Shown: positions 41,309-51,400 of the stretch, piece by piece
Numbering within the stretch: the stretch's first letter is position 1
Layout: every line of letters starts with the position of its first letter
Assembly: GCF_000417875.1 (NCBI RefSeq)
Contig: NW_006920872.1
Span: 33,970 to 94,964 of the forward strand
Origin: Pseudozyma flocculosa PF-1
Lineage: Eukaryota > Basidiomycota > Ustilaginomycetes > Ustilaginales > Ustilaginaceae
DNA: 60,995 bases
Direction: 5' to 3'
The notes under the pieces: model-generated
What the model saw: only the letters and a program-made list of their open reading frames with translations
The model's database searches: none
What the model was told of the DNA's origin: nothing
Made by a program: the position numbers and the translations under genes

Positions 41309-43432
41309 CTTGAGGACTGCAGTGGGGCCAGCGAGGGGGCAGATGCGTGCGAACGGAGAGCAGATCGAGTCGGTGGTAGGCGAGGTGGGCAGGTGCAGGG
41401 TATGGCGATGCACAGAGGAAGTCGGGGAGGTGGAAAGTCGGAAGCGGCGGTAGGGTCGAGTGTTTGTGAAGAGAGGGAGAGGGATGGGAAGAGCAGAAGG
41501 CGGTCAGTTCACTCGCTCTGCGTGCCATCGACTGGAGGTGCACACCTGGCCGCGCTGTGCCGGGTTCCGTCTCCATCTGTGCCCGCCAAGCACCCAACTC
41601 TCAAAGCGACACCGCTCGTCCAACAGGAGCAGCAGCAGCAGCAGCAGCAGCATTCCTTTCCTTTCCGACGCCTAGCATCCGGCCCGCTTCAGCTCTCGGA
41701 GAGGCAGTGATCCACCTCTGCCATATCCGATCCATGTGGCTACACCTCTAGCCCGTGCATCGACGCTGCCTGCTCGACAGGCAGCTTGACCAACGGCTTC
41801 CTTTCCTTTCCTCCGTGCTGGTGCCGTCGCGCTGCTGCTGACGAGCTGCTGATATGGTGCGGCTGAATCTAGTGTACCCGCGCTGGGCTGGGCGGGCGCA
41901 GAGGTCGTCGCAAGCCGCTCGGAAGGCGTACTTTGTCGGCAGAAGTCGGTCCGGAGAACGGCGCGCACTGGTCTCGTATGCGATGGTCGTGTCCCTTCCG
42001 AGTGTGCTGGGTCGATGGACGGTGATGCTGGCGGCGACACTTACAGTATTTGCTGGCGGTAGGGGAGGGGACAGCGGGTTGGTGATAGCGAGGTCGGTGG
42101 AGTGCACTCAGCGGCAGCGGCTGGCTGGCCTTCGCCGACGGTCGGTCGGCCGGCCGGCCAGACTAGGGCCAGGCTGGCTGGCTGGCTGGGCCCCGCCCCG
42201 CCCAACCCGGCCAAGCCAGGCCAAGCCAGGCCAGCGGTCCAACCCAGCGGGCGGGCGGGCTTAGGCTGCCCGCTGCTGCTCCATGTCCGCTTCCGAGCCG
42301 TGAGCCAAGGGGGGCCAAAGAAATTTCGCACAGCCTCGGCCGAGGACAGAGCCGTCTGCAATTTTTGAATTTTCCTCGGAGCCGAGGTTGCAATCCGGGC
42401 ACCGCACGACAAAGGCGCATCGTTGAGGCTGCAGAGAGACCTGCCTCGTCGCCTTGGACGCTGCAAACGGGCGTTCGGGCAGGTTCCTCGCGCGGCGCGC
42501 AACAAGCAGCTGGCCGACTGCGCCTCGACGATGCCGGAGAGCGTTCATCGTGCGCCGCGCGATAAACCGCACAGGACACCGGGGGCGGGGCCCCTCTGGC
42601 CCTCGCGGCGACGACGCTGCTCACGGATTCGCCCCGTCACAAGTCAATGTGGCGTTCTGTCTGCTGCCATGGGATAGCCGAGGAGGGCGCCAATCGCCAC
42701 TACTCCACAAGATGACCACCGACACCTCGACAAGCTGTGTGGTGCCGCCGACTTGCGCCGACACGCTGATCAAGCAGCTCAACGTGCCCGGCTGTTGAAA
42801 GGGAGCAGGCGTGCGGTCTTCGCGACGTTGGCGATGTGTCTTTTCACGTCGTCGCGCAAGAGGCAGCGGCGGTGTGCTCAGTCGTCGCCACTGCTCAGCC
42901 TTGAGCCCAACCTCGACGGTGGCGGGTGTCTACGGTATCATCGGATCCGGTCGAGGTGGCAAGTGGAGGCATCGAGGGGCGGATGCGACTTCCCGTGCGA
43001 GTGAGCCACGGCCGCTGCAGCTGGGCGTGATCGCAGTCGCTGCTGTGGGGCGCAGAGTCGGGTTTCGGCAATCGAGATTTTTGGGAGCGTCGTCGTTGTC
43101 GGCTCGCTCGCGTTTCCGTGGGTCTCTGGTGAGGCTCCCTCGCCGCCCCCGCGTCCTCCTCGCTCGTAGCTACCACCCACATCCACTCCTCGCTCGCCCC
43201 ACCACGCTTTCGCCGTCGCCGTCGTCGCTGTCTGCCACGTCCACCATCGACAGCACCGTCACCAGTTCTGACGTGACTGCTCTCGTCACCTCTCTCGAAC
43301 CGCCATCCAGTGCAGCAGACCCCAACCGCCGAACGCTGCTGGCGCAACGACACCGGCTCAGCGCGACAGCTTCCTCCGGCCCTAGTCGCCCCACGGCGAG
43401 AACCAACACCAACACTTCCTTTCTTCTCGAGA
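41309..43432. other. divergent intergenic region, eL20/RBM26-27
   Basis: 2.1 kb between divergent starts. It includes a (CAG)n/AGC run (41627-41651), GGCT and AGGCC-type runs near 42115-42235, and a pyrimidine-rich stretch from about 43130 to 43430 that is probably the 5' UTR of the downstream gene. No coding segment was recognised. Confidence 0.45.
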
Positions 43433-46146
43433 ATGCTGTTCGACGCGGCACACACCGACGAGCTCAAGGCCTGGCTCGCCTCGGAGCTCGGCCCCATCTG
43501 TGACGCCGACCCAGAGGTGCTCTCCGACTACGTCCTCGCCCTGCTCAAGCACGACGCATCCGAGACCGAGCTGCAGAAGCTGCTGCGCGAGCAGCTCGAG
43601 GACTTCCTCGCCGCCGAGACCGAAGGTTTCGTCAGCCGCACCTTTGACGCCCTTGCGTCCAAGGCCTACCTCGGCCCCTCGGCCACCAACTCAGCTTCCG
43701 CCCCCGCTACCGACCCATCAAGTGCCGAGGCTTCTGCGTCCTCCCGAAAGAGGGGCGCAGACGAGGATGCCGAGCGGTCATCGCCACCGAGGCAGACGCG
43801 CAAGCTCGACGACGATTCGGACGCATCCTCTTCGCCCTCGCACCGCAACGGCAGCACCCAGTCCCGACCCGCCATCTACGACGAGCCATTAGACACGCGC
43901 GGGCCCCGCTCCAGGGACCAGCGCGAGAGGGGCCCCGGTGGTGGCGGCGGCGGCAGAAACGGCGCCCGAAAGGAAATGTGCCGCGACTTCCACAACATGG
44001 GCTACTGCCCGCGCGGAGCCAGCTGCAAGTACGAGCACTCGGTCAACGTCATGCCAAACATGCCCGGCCAGATGGGCATGGGCGCGCCCTTCGGCATGCC
44101 GCCCATGATGGGACCCGGCGGCCCCATGGGCCAGATGCGGCCGCCCCACATGGGCCCGGGGCCGATGATGTTTCCGGGCGCACCCGGCTATGGCATGCCA
44201 CCGCAGGGCTGGGCGCCCAACATGCGGCCCCCGCACGGCATGCAGAACCACGGTGGCGGTGGCGCTGGCAGCCCGGGTCCGCATGGGCCGAACGGCCACC
44301 CAGGCGCACCGGGCGAGGGCGGGCTGGCCGCGAGATTGGGCGGCCAGGCTTCGCCCGCGTCGCAGGCGCCACAGGACGCCGGCGCGGCCGGATCGCCGCT
44401 CGGGCCAGATGCGGCCGGAGACGTCTCGGCGCAGCAACAGCTGCCACCGCACATGATGATGGGCGGGCCCGCCGCCGCCGCTGCGGGTCCTGGCGCAGGG
44501 CGAGGAGGGTTCGGCGGACGTGGTCGCGGGAGGGGCGGCCCACCGGGGCACTTCGCGTCGCAGAGGCGCAGCAACACGACGCTCGTCATCGAAAACGTGC
44601 CGGCAGAGTACCTCGACCTGATAAAGGTCAACGAGTACTTTAAAAAGTTTGGCACCATCACCAACATCAGCATCGACGTGCCGGGCACCAAGGCGCTCGT
44701 CAGCTACTCGCAGCCCCATGAGGCCAAGGCGGCGCACGAGAGCCCGGACGTCATTTTTGGCAACCGCTTTGTCAAGGTCTACTTCCAGCGCCTCGACGAG
44801 CCGCAGGCGGGTGGCGCAGCACCTCCGGCAGCTGCTGCCCAGCAGGCGCAGCCGCGGCCGCCTTACCAGCCCAAGCCTGGCTTCGTACCCGGCCAGACGT
44901 CCAACGTCTACCACGCCCGACCGCCGGCAGCGTCGCCGGGCGCGGGCAGTGCTGGGCCAGGAGGCGCGGCCGCGTCCGAGGAGCGCAAGAAGCTCTTCGA
45001 GGACCAAAAGCAAAAGCAGGCGACGCTCGACGCGCAGCTGGCCGAGCAGAAGGCGCTGCTGGGCAAGCTGAGCGACAAGACGGCGTCGGCAGAGGAGAGG
45101 AAGGCGACGATGACGTCGCTCAAGAAGCTCGGCGACGACATCAAGGCGTCGACCGAGGCGGTCAAGGCCGCCGTCGCCGCGCTCGCCGCTGCGCCTGCCG
45201 CTGCTGGCGGTGCGGGTGCCAAGGACGCGGCGGCCAGCCAGAACTGGAGGGAGCAGAAGGAGAAGCGGGAAAAGGAGCAGCTGGACCGCGAGCTGGAGCT
45301 GCACTCCAAGGGCGCCTCTCCTGGGTCGACGACCGAAGAGNNNNNNNNNNNNNNNNNNNNNNNNNNNNNNNNNNNNNNNNNNNNNNNNNNNNNNNNNNNN
45401 NNNNNNNNNNNNNNNNNNNNNNNNNNNNNNNNNNNNNNNNNNNNNNNNNNNNNNNNNNNNNNNNNNNNNNNNNNNNNNNNNNNNNNNNNNNNNNNNNNNN
45501 NNNNNNNNNNNNNNNNNNNNNNNNNNNNNNNNNNNNNNNNNNNNNNNNNNNNNNNNNNNNNNNNNNNNNNNNNNNNNNNNNNNNNNNNNNNNNNNNNNNN
45601 NNNNNNNNNNNNNNNNNNNNNNNNNNNNNNNNNNNNNNNNNNNNNNNNNNNNNNNNNNNNNNNNNNNNNNNNNNNNNNNNNNNNNNNNNNNNNNNNNNNN
45701 NNNNNNNNNNNNNNNNNNNNNNNNNNNNNNNNNNNNNNNNNNNNNNNNNNNNNNNNNNNNNNNNNNNNNNNNNNNNNNNNNNNNNNNNNNNNNNNNNNNN
45801 NNNNNNNNNNNNNNNNNNNNNNNNNNNNNNNNNNNNNNNNNNNNNNNNNNNNNNNNNNNNNNNNNNNNNNNNNNNNNNNNNNNNNNNNNNNNNNNNACCT
45901 TNTTCCCCTATCCAGGCAATGCGGACGGGTCAAGAGGTTCCGGAAGTAGGCACGGTCAAGATGTCGTGGATCTCTGCGCCCTCTGCTGCCGGTGCCGGTG
46001 CTGGTGCTGGGGCCTCTTCGCCCGCCTTGGCCTCATCGTCTGGCGGTGACGCCCCCGATTCCGCCGAAGCCGATGCAGATGATGGTGCAGCGGGTGGAGA
46101 CGAAGAGTACGAAGATGGCGACCGCGACTCGAGCTGGAAGCGGTGA
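43433..46146 (+). CDS. RBM26/27-type RNA-binding protein (PWI-like, CCCH finger, RRM), interrupted by assembly gap
   Basis: The N-terminus (ELKAWLASELGPICDADPEV, then DYVLALLKHD and ETEGFVSRTFDALASKAYL) matches the PWI-like fold of RBM26/RBM27. A CCCH finger follows with C183, C192, C198 and H202 (C-x8-C-x5-C-x3-H). Next is a long Gly/Pro/Met-rich stretch, then an RRM from about residue 381 (NTTLVIENVPAEYLDLIKV, KALVSYSQPHEAKAA, FGNRFVKVYFQR) and a coiled-coil-like Lys/Gln/Glu region. After the 556-N gap, a CAG acceptor at 45913-45915 opens a last exon with MRTGQEVPEVG and VKMSWISAP, the family's C-terminal end, and the stop at 46146. Family members join nuclear exosome targeting (PAXT in human, MTREC/Rmn1 in fission yeast). 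The frame differs across the gap, consistent with an intron. Confidence 0.9.
45341..45896. other. assembly gap (556 N) inside RBM26/27-like gene
   Basis: A stretch of N covering the end of the coiled-coil segment and at least part of an intron. A further single N at 45902 shows poor sequence quality at the edge. Confidence 0.98.
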
Positions 46147-46723
46147 TCCCCCCCCCCCCCCACCTCCCTCTCCCCTTTCTCTCTTCCGGGATCGCGCGCG
46201 CATCAGTCCTTCTAGATTAGGCCATCATCGTCACACCAACGATCCATGCACACCCCGTCCTCCTTCTCCTTGGCTCCCACCTTTTTTGCCGAATCTTAAG
46301 ATCAAAGCTGCTTCGAAGCAGCGGCAGCGACGGACCCGCCTTTTGCCGTCTTCTCATCTACCCTCTTCGATCTGTGAGAGCTGCGTCCCGATCCAGGCGC
46401 GTTTCCACGAACGCTCAGTCCGAGACGAGACGAGACGAAGCAGCGAGCGGTACACGCCATCGAGCAGAGCTAGTACGCCGTGTGCTCCGTCGATCAGTGA
46501 CCGTTGAGAAACTCGGAATAACGAACGGGTCGACGGCTCGTGGCCGCACCCATTTCAGCGTCGTCGTCGTCGTCGTCGTCGCTCAAAGCAAGCAGCGGGG
46601 CGTGGTGCAGCGAGGCTGGATTGCTTCGGTCTGTGCTGTGCTGTGCTGCGTCTCTAGAGAATTTCAGCGGGCAGACTGAGACGGGCGGACAGGCGGACGG
46701 GGGAGTGCAGACGCGCCGGCCGG
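46147..46723. other. convergent intergenic region, no gene seen
   Basis: 577 bp between stop codons. A run of 14 C (46148-46161) starts two bases after the RBM26/27-like stop codon, and a TCG run lies at 46561-46581. Probably two 3' UTRs. Confidence 0.5.
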
Positions 46724-46757
46724 TTACGCGTTGTACATCTCCTCCTTGAGCTGGATG

Positions 46758-46793
<36 letters not shown>

Positions 46794-47691
46794 ATGGAAA
46801 GCAGAGAAGGGGGGAAGAGGAGCGACCAGCGTTCAGTTGCTTGCTCGTTGGCTGCCTCCAGGACGAGCCGAGAAGGTTGCTGAGAGGGGGCGCGCGCGCG
46901 CGAAGGGGCTGCTGCGCTGCTCTCTACCACGACGACGACTCACCGAGCTCCTCCCTGACGCCCTTGAGGGCCTCGACGTACTGCTTGTACTGGCCCTCGT
47001 TCTCGACCTTCTGCTTGATTCCCTCAAAGACGCGGACGGCGGTCGAGTAGTCGTTGACGCGGCGGGATGCGCGGAGGGCCGACTCGATGACCTCGGGCGA
47101 GGGGACGAGGTCGTAGGCGAAGCAGTTGTTGAGGCCGCGCTGCAGCTCAAAAAGGTCCTCGACGGCGTCAAAGAAGCCGACGTAGCGGCTGTTGAAGGCC
47201 TCGAACGACTCCTCCTCGTGGTGGGCGGCGTAGAAGCGGACTGCGCGCGGGGTTTCCGGGCGACGGCGGGGCGGCGGGCAGGGAGGCAAAGGATCAAGTC
47301 AGCGGGTGGTCACGAAACGGGGAGGTGCGAGAGGATGGGGCGATGATGGCAAAGCGGTGCAGGCCATGAGGGCGGACTCGGAAGCCAGCCGAAGAGCCAT
47401 GGCTTCGCCGTGAGTCTGCACTCGAGGCCGGCCCATGCCGGGACAGGCCCTAGACGACGTCGAGCATCGGCTCGGCCCGGGCCCGAGCCGGCCATGGCAG
47501 TGCGAATAGTGCCTCGCAGTCGGCCATGCTCCAAGGGCGATGGTTCGGATGTTGGGCCGCTGGCTGGATGTGCTGGGCACGTTGCGGCACTTACCCTGCT
47601 GGGCGGCAGGAGCGACGGCGCCGCGCATGAGGGCGGACCTGGCGGAAGCGCCGACGGCGGCAGTCCTGATGGCACCGGTGAGGAACGACAT
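46724..47691 (-). CDS. COX6: cytochrome c oxidase subunit 6 (COX6, human COX5A)
   Basis: Three exons (47691-47595, 47240-46944, 46758-46724) join in frame to 142 residues. Exon 1 is a mitochondrial presequence: MSFLTGAIRTAAVGASARS, basic and without acids. The mature protein shows EEESFEAFNSRYVGFFD, FELQRGLNNCFAYDLVPSP, ASRRVNDYSTAVRVFEGIK and QYKQYVEALKGVREELG, all hallmarks of the nuclear-encoded matrix-side subunit of complex IV. The last exon adds only IQLKEEMYNA. Its intron ends in a pure CA dinucleotide tract that runs directly into the AG, replacing a normal pyrimidine tract. The first intron, 354 bp, is long for this genome. Confidence 0.95.
46761..46788. repeat. (GT)14 microsatellite inside COX6 intron 2
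   Basis: On the coding strand this is (CA)14 directly abutting the 3' splice site of the last COX6 exon. Confidence 0.9.
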
Positions 47692-48484
47692 GGTGTGCGT
47701 GTGTGGATGTGCTGGAGGGTGTCGGGCTGAGAAACGCTGGAGGGCGGTGACGATGGTGATGGTGGAGGCCTCGAGGTCAGGACAGACTACTACTGGCTCG
47801 CGGGCTGGCTGGCTGGCTGGCTGGCGATCAGAGGTTGCTAGAATTCGAGGTGACGGACCTGGCCCGGCCTGCCTTGCCTGCCTCTCTGGCGTGGGCCGGC
47901 CAGGGCCGTCGGGTCGGGGCCCGCGAAGAACGCAGCGTCCAGCCAGGCCTGCTGGCCTGCCGGTTTCGCTTCCGCATTCGCCCAGGCCTGGGGTCGAGGG
48001 GGCGATTACAAACGGGCCTAGGCTGGCGAATTTTGATTTTCCTGATCGGCTCGGACCGGGCCTGGCGAAGCTGCCGTGCGAGAGAGACAAAAAGTCGATT
48101 TGGCCTGGCCTGGCCACGCCTCCACAACTCAAACGCAACGCAGGGTCCAGCAGGGGTGGGGAGCTTTGCCGGGCCTGACCTGGCCTGGCCTGCCAGGAAG
48201 AGAGTCGAGCGTGGGTGCTGCCTCTCTGCTGTGCTGACGCTTGACGTCTAGCTGGCCCAGACTTCCTCGGTGGGGACCTCCAGGAGACGTTGAAGCTTGC
48301 TTGCCTGCCCTCTCTCCCATCCACCACGGCTCGACCCCGCCATCAGCAGCGCCGCGCCCCCGCTACCGCATCGCCTCTTCGGTCTCGCAGCTTGGCCCAT
48401 TTCGCCCTGGCTCGGCGTGGTCGCTGTGAGCCAACCCCTCCTGGCCCTCGGCTTCCTGCTCCTACCTCGCGCGATGCATACAGG
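47692..48484. promoter_or_regulatory. bidirectional promoter between COX6 and IRC20/SHPRH gene
   Basis: 793 bp between divergent start codons. It holds a GGCT run (47803-47824) and many short AGGCC/GGCCT-like motifs. No gene recognised. Confidence 0.45.
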
Positions 48485-51400
48485 ATGAGCGCAGCATCGT
48501 CCGCTCCGACACCCAACGCCAGCATCTGGCCAGTCCAGCTGCGCGACGGTCACCCTCGCAGCCCGCCCGCGACAAAGCACCTCGCACCGGTCCAGCTCGA
48601 CCGCCTCGACTTTGAGGACGTCTCGTACTTTTTCCACTTCCACCGCATCGCAAAGCTCGCCCGCGGCCTCGCGCTCGACGACGGCTCGGACGGGGACAGC
48701 GACCGCAGCGTAGAGGAGGTTGGACGCAGCATCGTAAAAAGCGGACGTCCATCGCAGGCCAATGGCTCCGGCGGACGAGGCACACCGAATGGCAAGGCCA
48801 AGGCATCCCGCAAGCGCCCCGCGGATCGTGCCCCATCATCCGGCACATCTTCGAGGCCCGCAAAGGCCGTCAAGCTCTCGAACGGCACATCATCCCGCTC
48901 CCCTCTTTCTCCGCTCCTCAGCGATCCGACCACCGTCCTCGTTGACACTGCCTGCATCTTTCGGGTCAAGGCAAGGTCCGCCAGCGACCGCGGCCACGTC
49001 TCCGACCTCGTGCAGGCCCTCCAAGCCGAGGGCGAACGTAGCATCAGCCTCGGCGCCGTCAGGATCGAGGTGGAAGGCGAGCAGCGGCTGGGAAACAGCA
49101 TCATCAGCCATGTCGCCACCCTCCGAGCCTCCGACTCTGGCGTGGAGCTCGCCACCTTGCCCCTGCTGGCCACCGACAGCTTTCAGCCCGAGATGCGCCC
49201 GGACCAGTTCAGCAATGGCAGCTGGATCCCGGCAGCCCGCACTCTATGCTCGGCCGGCGAGCTCGACCTTTCTGCGAGTCTCCGCATCTTCGAACCTCCG
49301 CCGCAAAAGCATCGGACGGAGCGTGCCGAGGCTGCCTCCCTCCACGTCGAGCTGCGCATCAAGATTGCCGTGCCGCTCAGCGCCGGTTCCGGTGCAGGGG
49401 CGCTGAGGCCGGCAGTCATAGAGGACATGGCCGAACTCGTCCGCTTCGCCGATGCCCTGGGTTCCGAGCGCGACGAAGTCGACCGTAGGAAGAAGGTCAA
49501 TGCCCGGCTCGTCATGGATCATCTGCATCCCGCCGAGCTCGCCGTTAGCGACCATATCCAGCCTCCCGACCTCAACCCGACGCTGATGCCTTTCCAGCGA
49601 CGCTCGACCGCATTCATCCTCGGCAGGGAGGGCAAGGCGATCGGCCAAGACGGCGCCGTCGAGGACACGGTGGACGTCATCTCGCGGACCGGCAGCCGCG
49701 AGGTCGGTCTGTGGTGGAAGAAGATAGACGACGGCCTCTTCTACCACTTTCTCGAGGGCCGCTTCGTCGCCAACGCCGATCTGACGCGCTATAGCAACCT
49801 CCGCGGCGCGATGCTGGCCGAGGAGATGGGCCTTGGCAAGACTGTCGAGGTCATCGCCCTGATCCTCCTCAACCCGAGGCATGGCGTGTCGTCGGAGCGC
49901 AGCTGGTTCGACGCCGACAACAGCATCGAGGTCCACCCGACCAAGACGACGCTGATCGTCGCACCCGAGACGCTCCGCCAGCAGTGGGTCGACGAGCTGG
50001 CGCGTCACGCGCCCGAGCTCTGCGTCTACTCGTACACCAGCCGCCAGGACGCCGAGAACGACACGCCGCCGGGGCAGACGTGGGTGCAGTGGGCCTCGAG
50101 CCTCGACGTCATCGTCACGTCGTTCCATGTGCTTGGCCTCGAGCTGACGACGGCCAAGCCGGAGCCCGAGCGGTCGCGCCGCCACCCGAGAAAGTACGAG
50201 AGGCCGCGCAGCCCCCTGATCCGCCTTCACTTCCACCGCGTGGTGATGGACGAGGTGCAGATGGTCGGCAGCCAGACGTCGGCCGCCGAGACCGCGGCCA
50301 TGCTGCACCGGGGCAGCTCGCTGGCCGTGTCCGGCACGCCCGTCAAGAAAATCGACGACATCAAGTCGTGCTTCCGCTTCCTTCGCATGCCGTGCTGCTC
50401 TGGCACCTTGACGGCCCGGTCGTGGGATAAGATCCTCTCGCCGAAGCTCGCTCCGGCGCTCGTCGCCGTGATGGAGACGATCGCGACGAGGCACACCAAG
50501 GCTGGCGTGGCGCACGAGATGACGCTGCCGACGCAGACGCGCAGCGTCGTCCCAGTCGACTTTACCGCCATCGAGGCCGCCTTCTACGCAGACGTCTGGA
50601 AGGACGCCCTCTCTGCGGTGGGCATCGACAGCGACGGAAAGCCGCTGCTGCCGAACTGGCAGCTCGACATCAACGTCCTCGGCCGCCACCTGCTGCTCCT
50701 TCGGCAGGCGTGCACGCATCCGCAGGTCGCGGTCCACGGGCGCGGCGGCGGCGTCGCCGGCAGCCAGAACCTGCGCAGCATCGACGAGGTGCTCGAGCTC
50801 ATGGTCGACAGCACCAAGGCCGAGCTGCAGAGCATGCGCGGGCAGTATTTTGACCGGCGGATCACAAAGGTGATCCTCTCGCTCTACTATCGCGACGAGC
50901 GCAAGCACGCCGTCGCCGAGGCCCAGATGCTCGACCTGGCAAAGGAGCTGCGCAGCGAGGCGGGGCGGCTCGAGGACGACCTGAAAGCCACGGACGTGCA
51001 AGGGCCCCTGTACAACTTCAGCGACCGTGAGCTGGAACTCGAGGCCAAGGAGGCGAGCCGACAGGCGGCGCTCGGCCCTTCGCACCGCGACGAGGACGAC
51101 GATCGGCTGTCCGGCGCCCACGGGGCGGTGTCTGCAGGCCAAGGCAGCTCGCCAGAGTGGCAGAGTCTTTGCGCGGATCCCGCTTACCAGGAGAAACGCA
51201 GGCAGAGATCGGCCAACCACGCGCGCATCAGCCACGTGCTGCGCCTCGTCTACCTTAGGCTGCACCGCGTCCTCCAATTCACCGGCAACCTCTACTTCCA
51301 GATGGGCGAGTTCGTAGAGGATCGCGAGTCGAAGGAGACGGCGAACGCTGCCAAGGTCAAGGACGTCGACGCCGAGCCCCAAGCTGAGATCACCATCATC

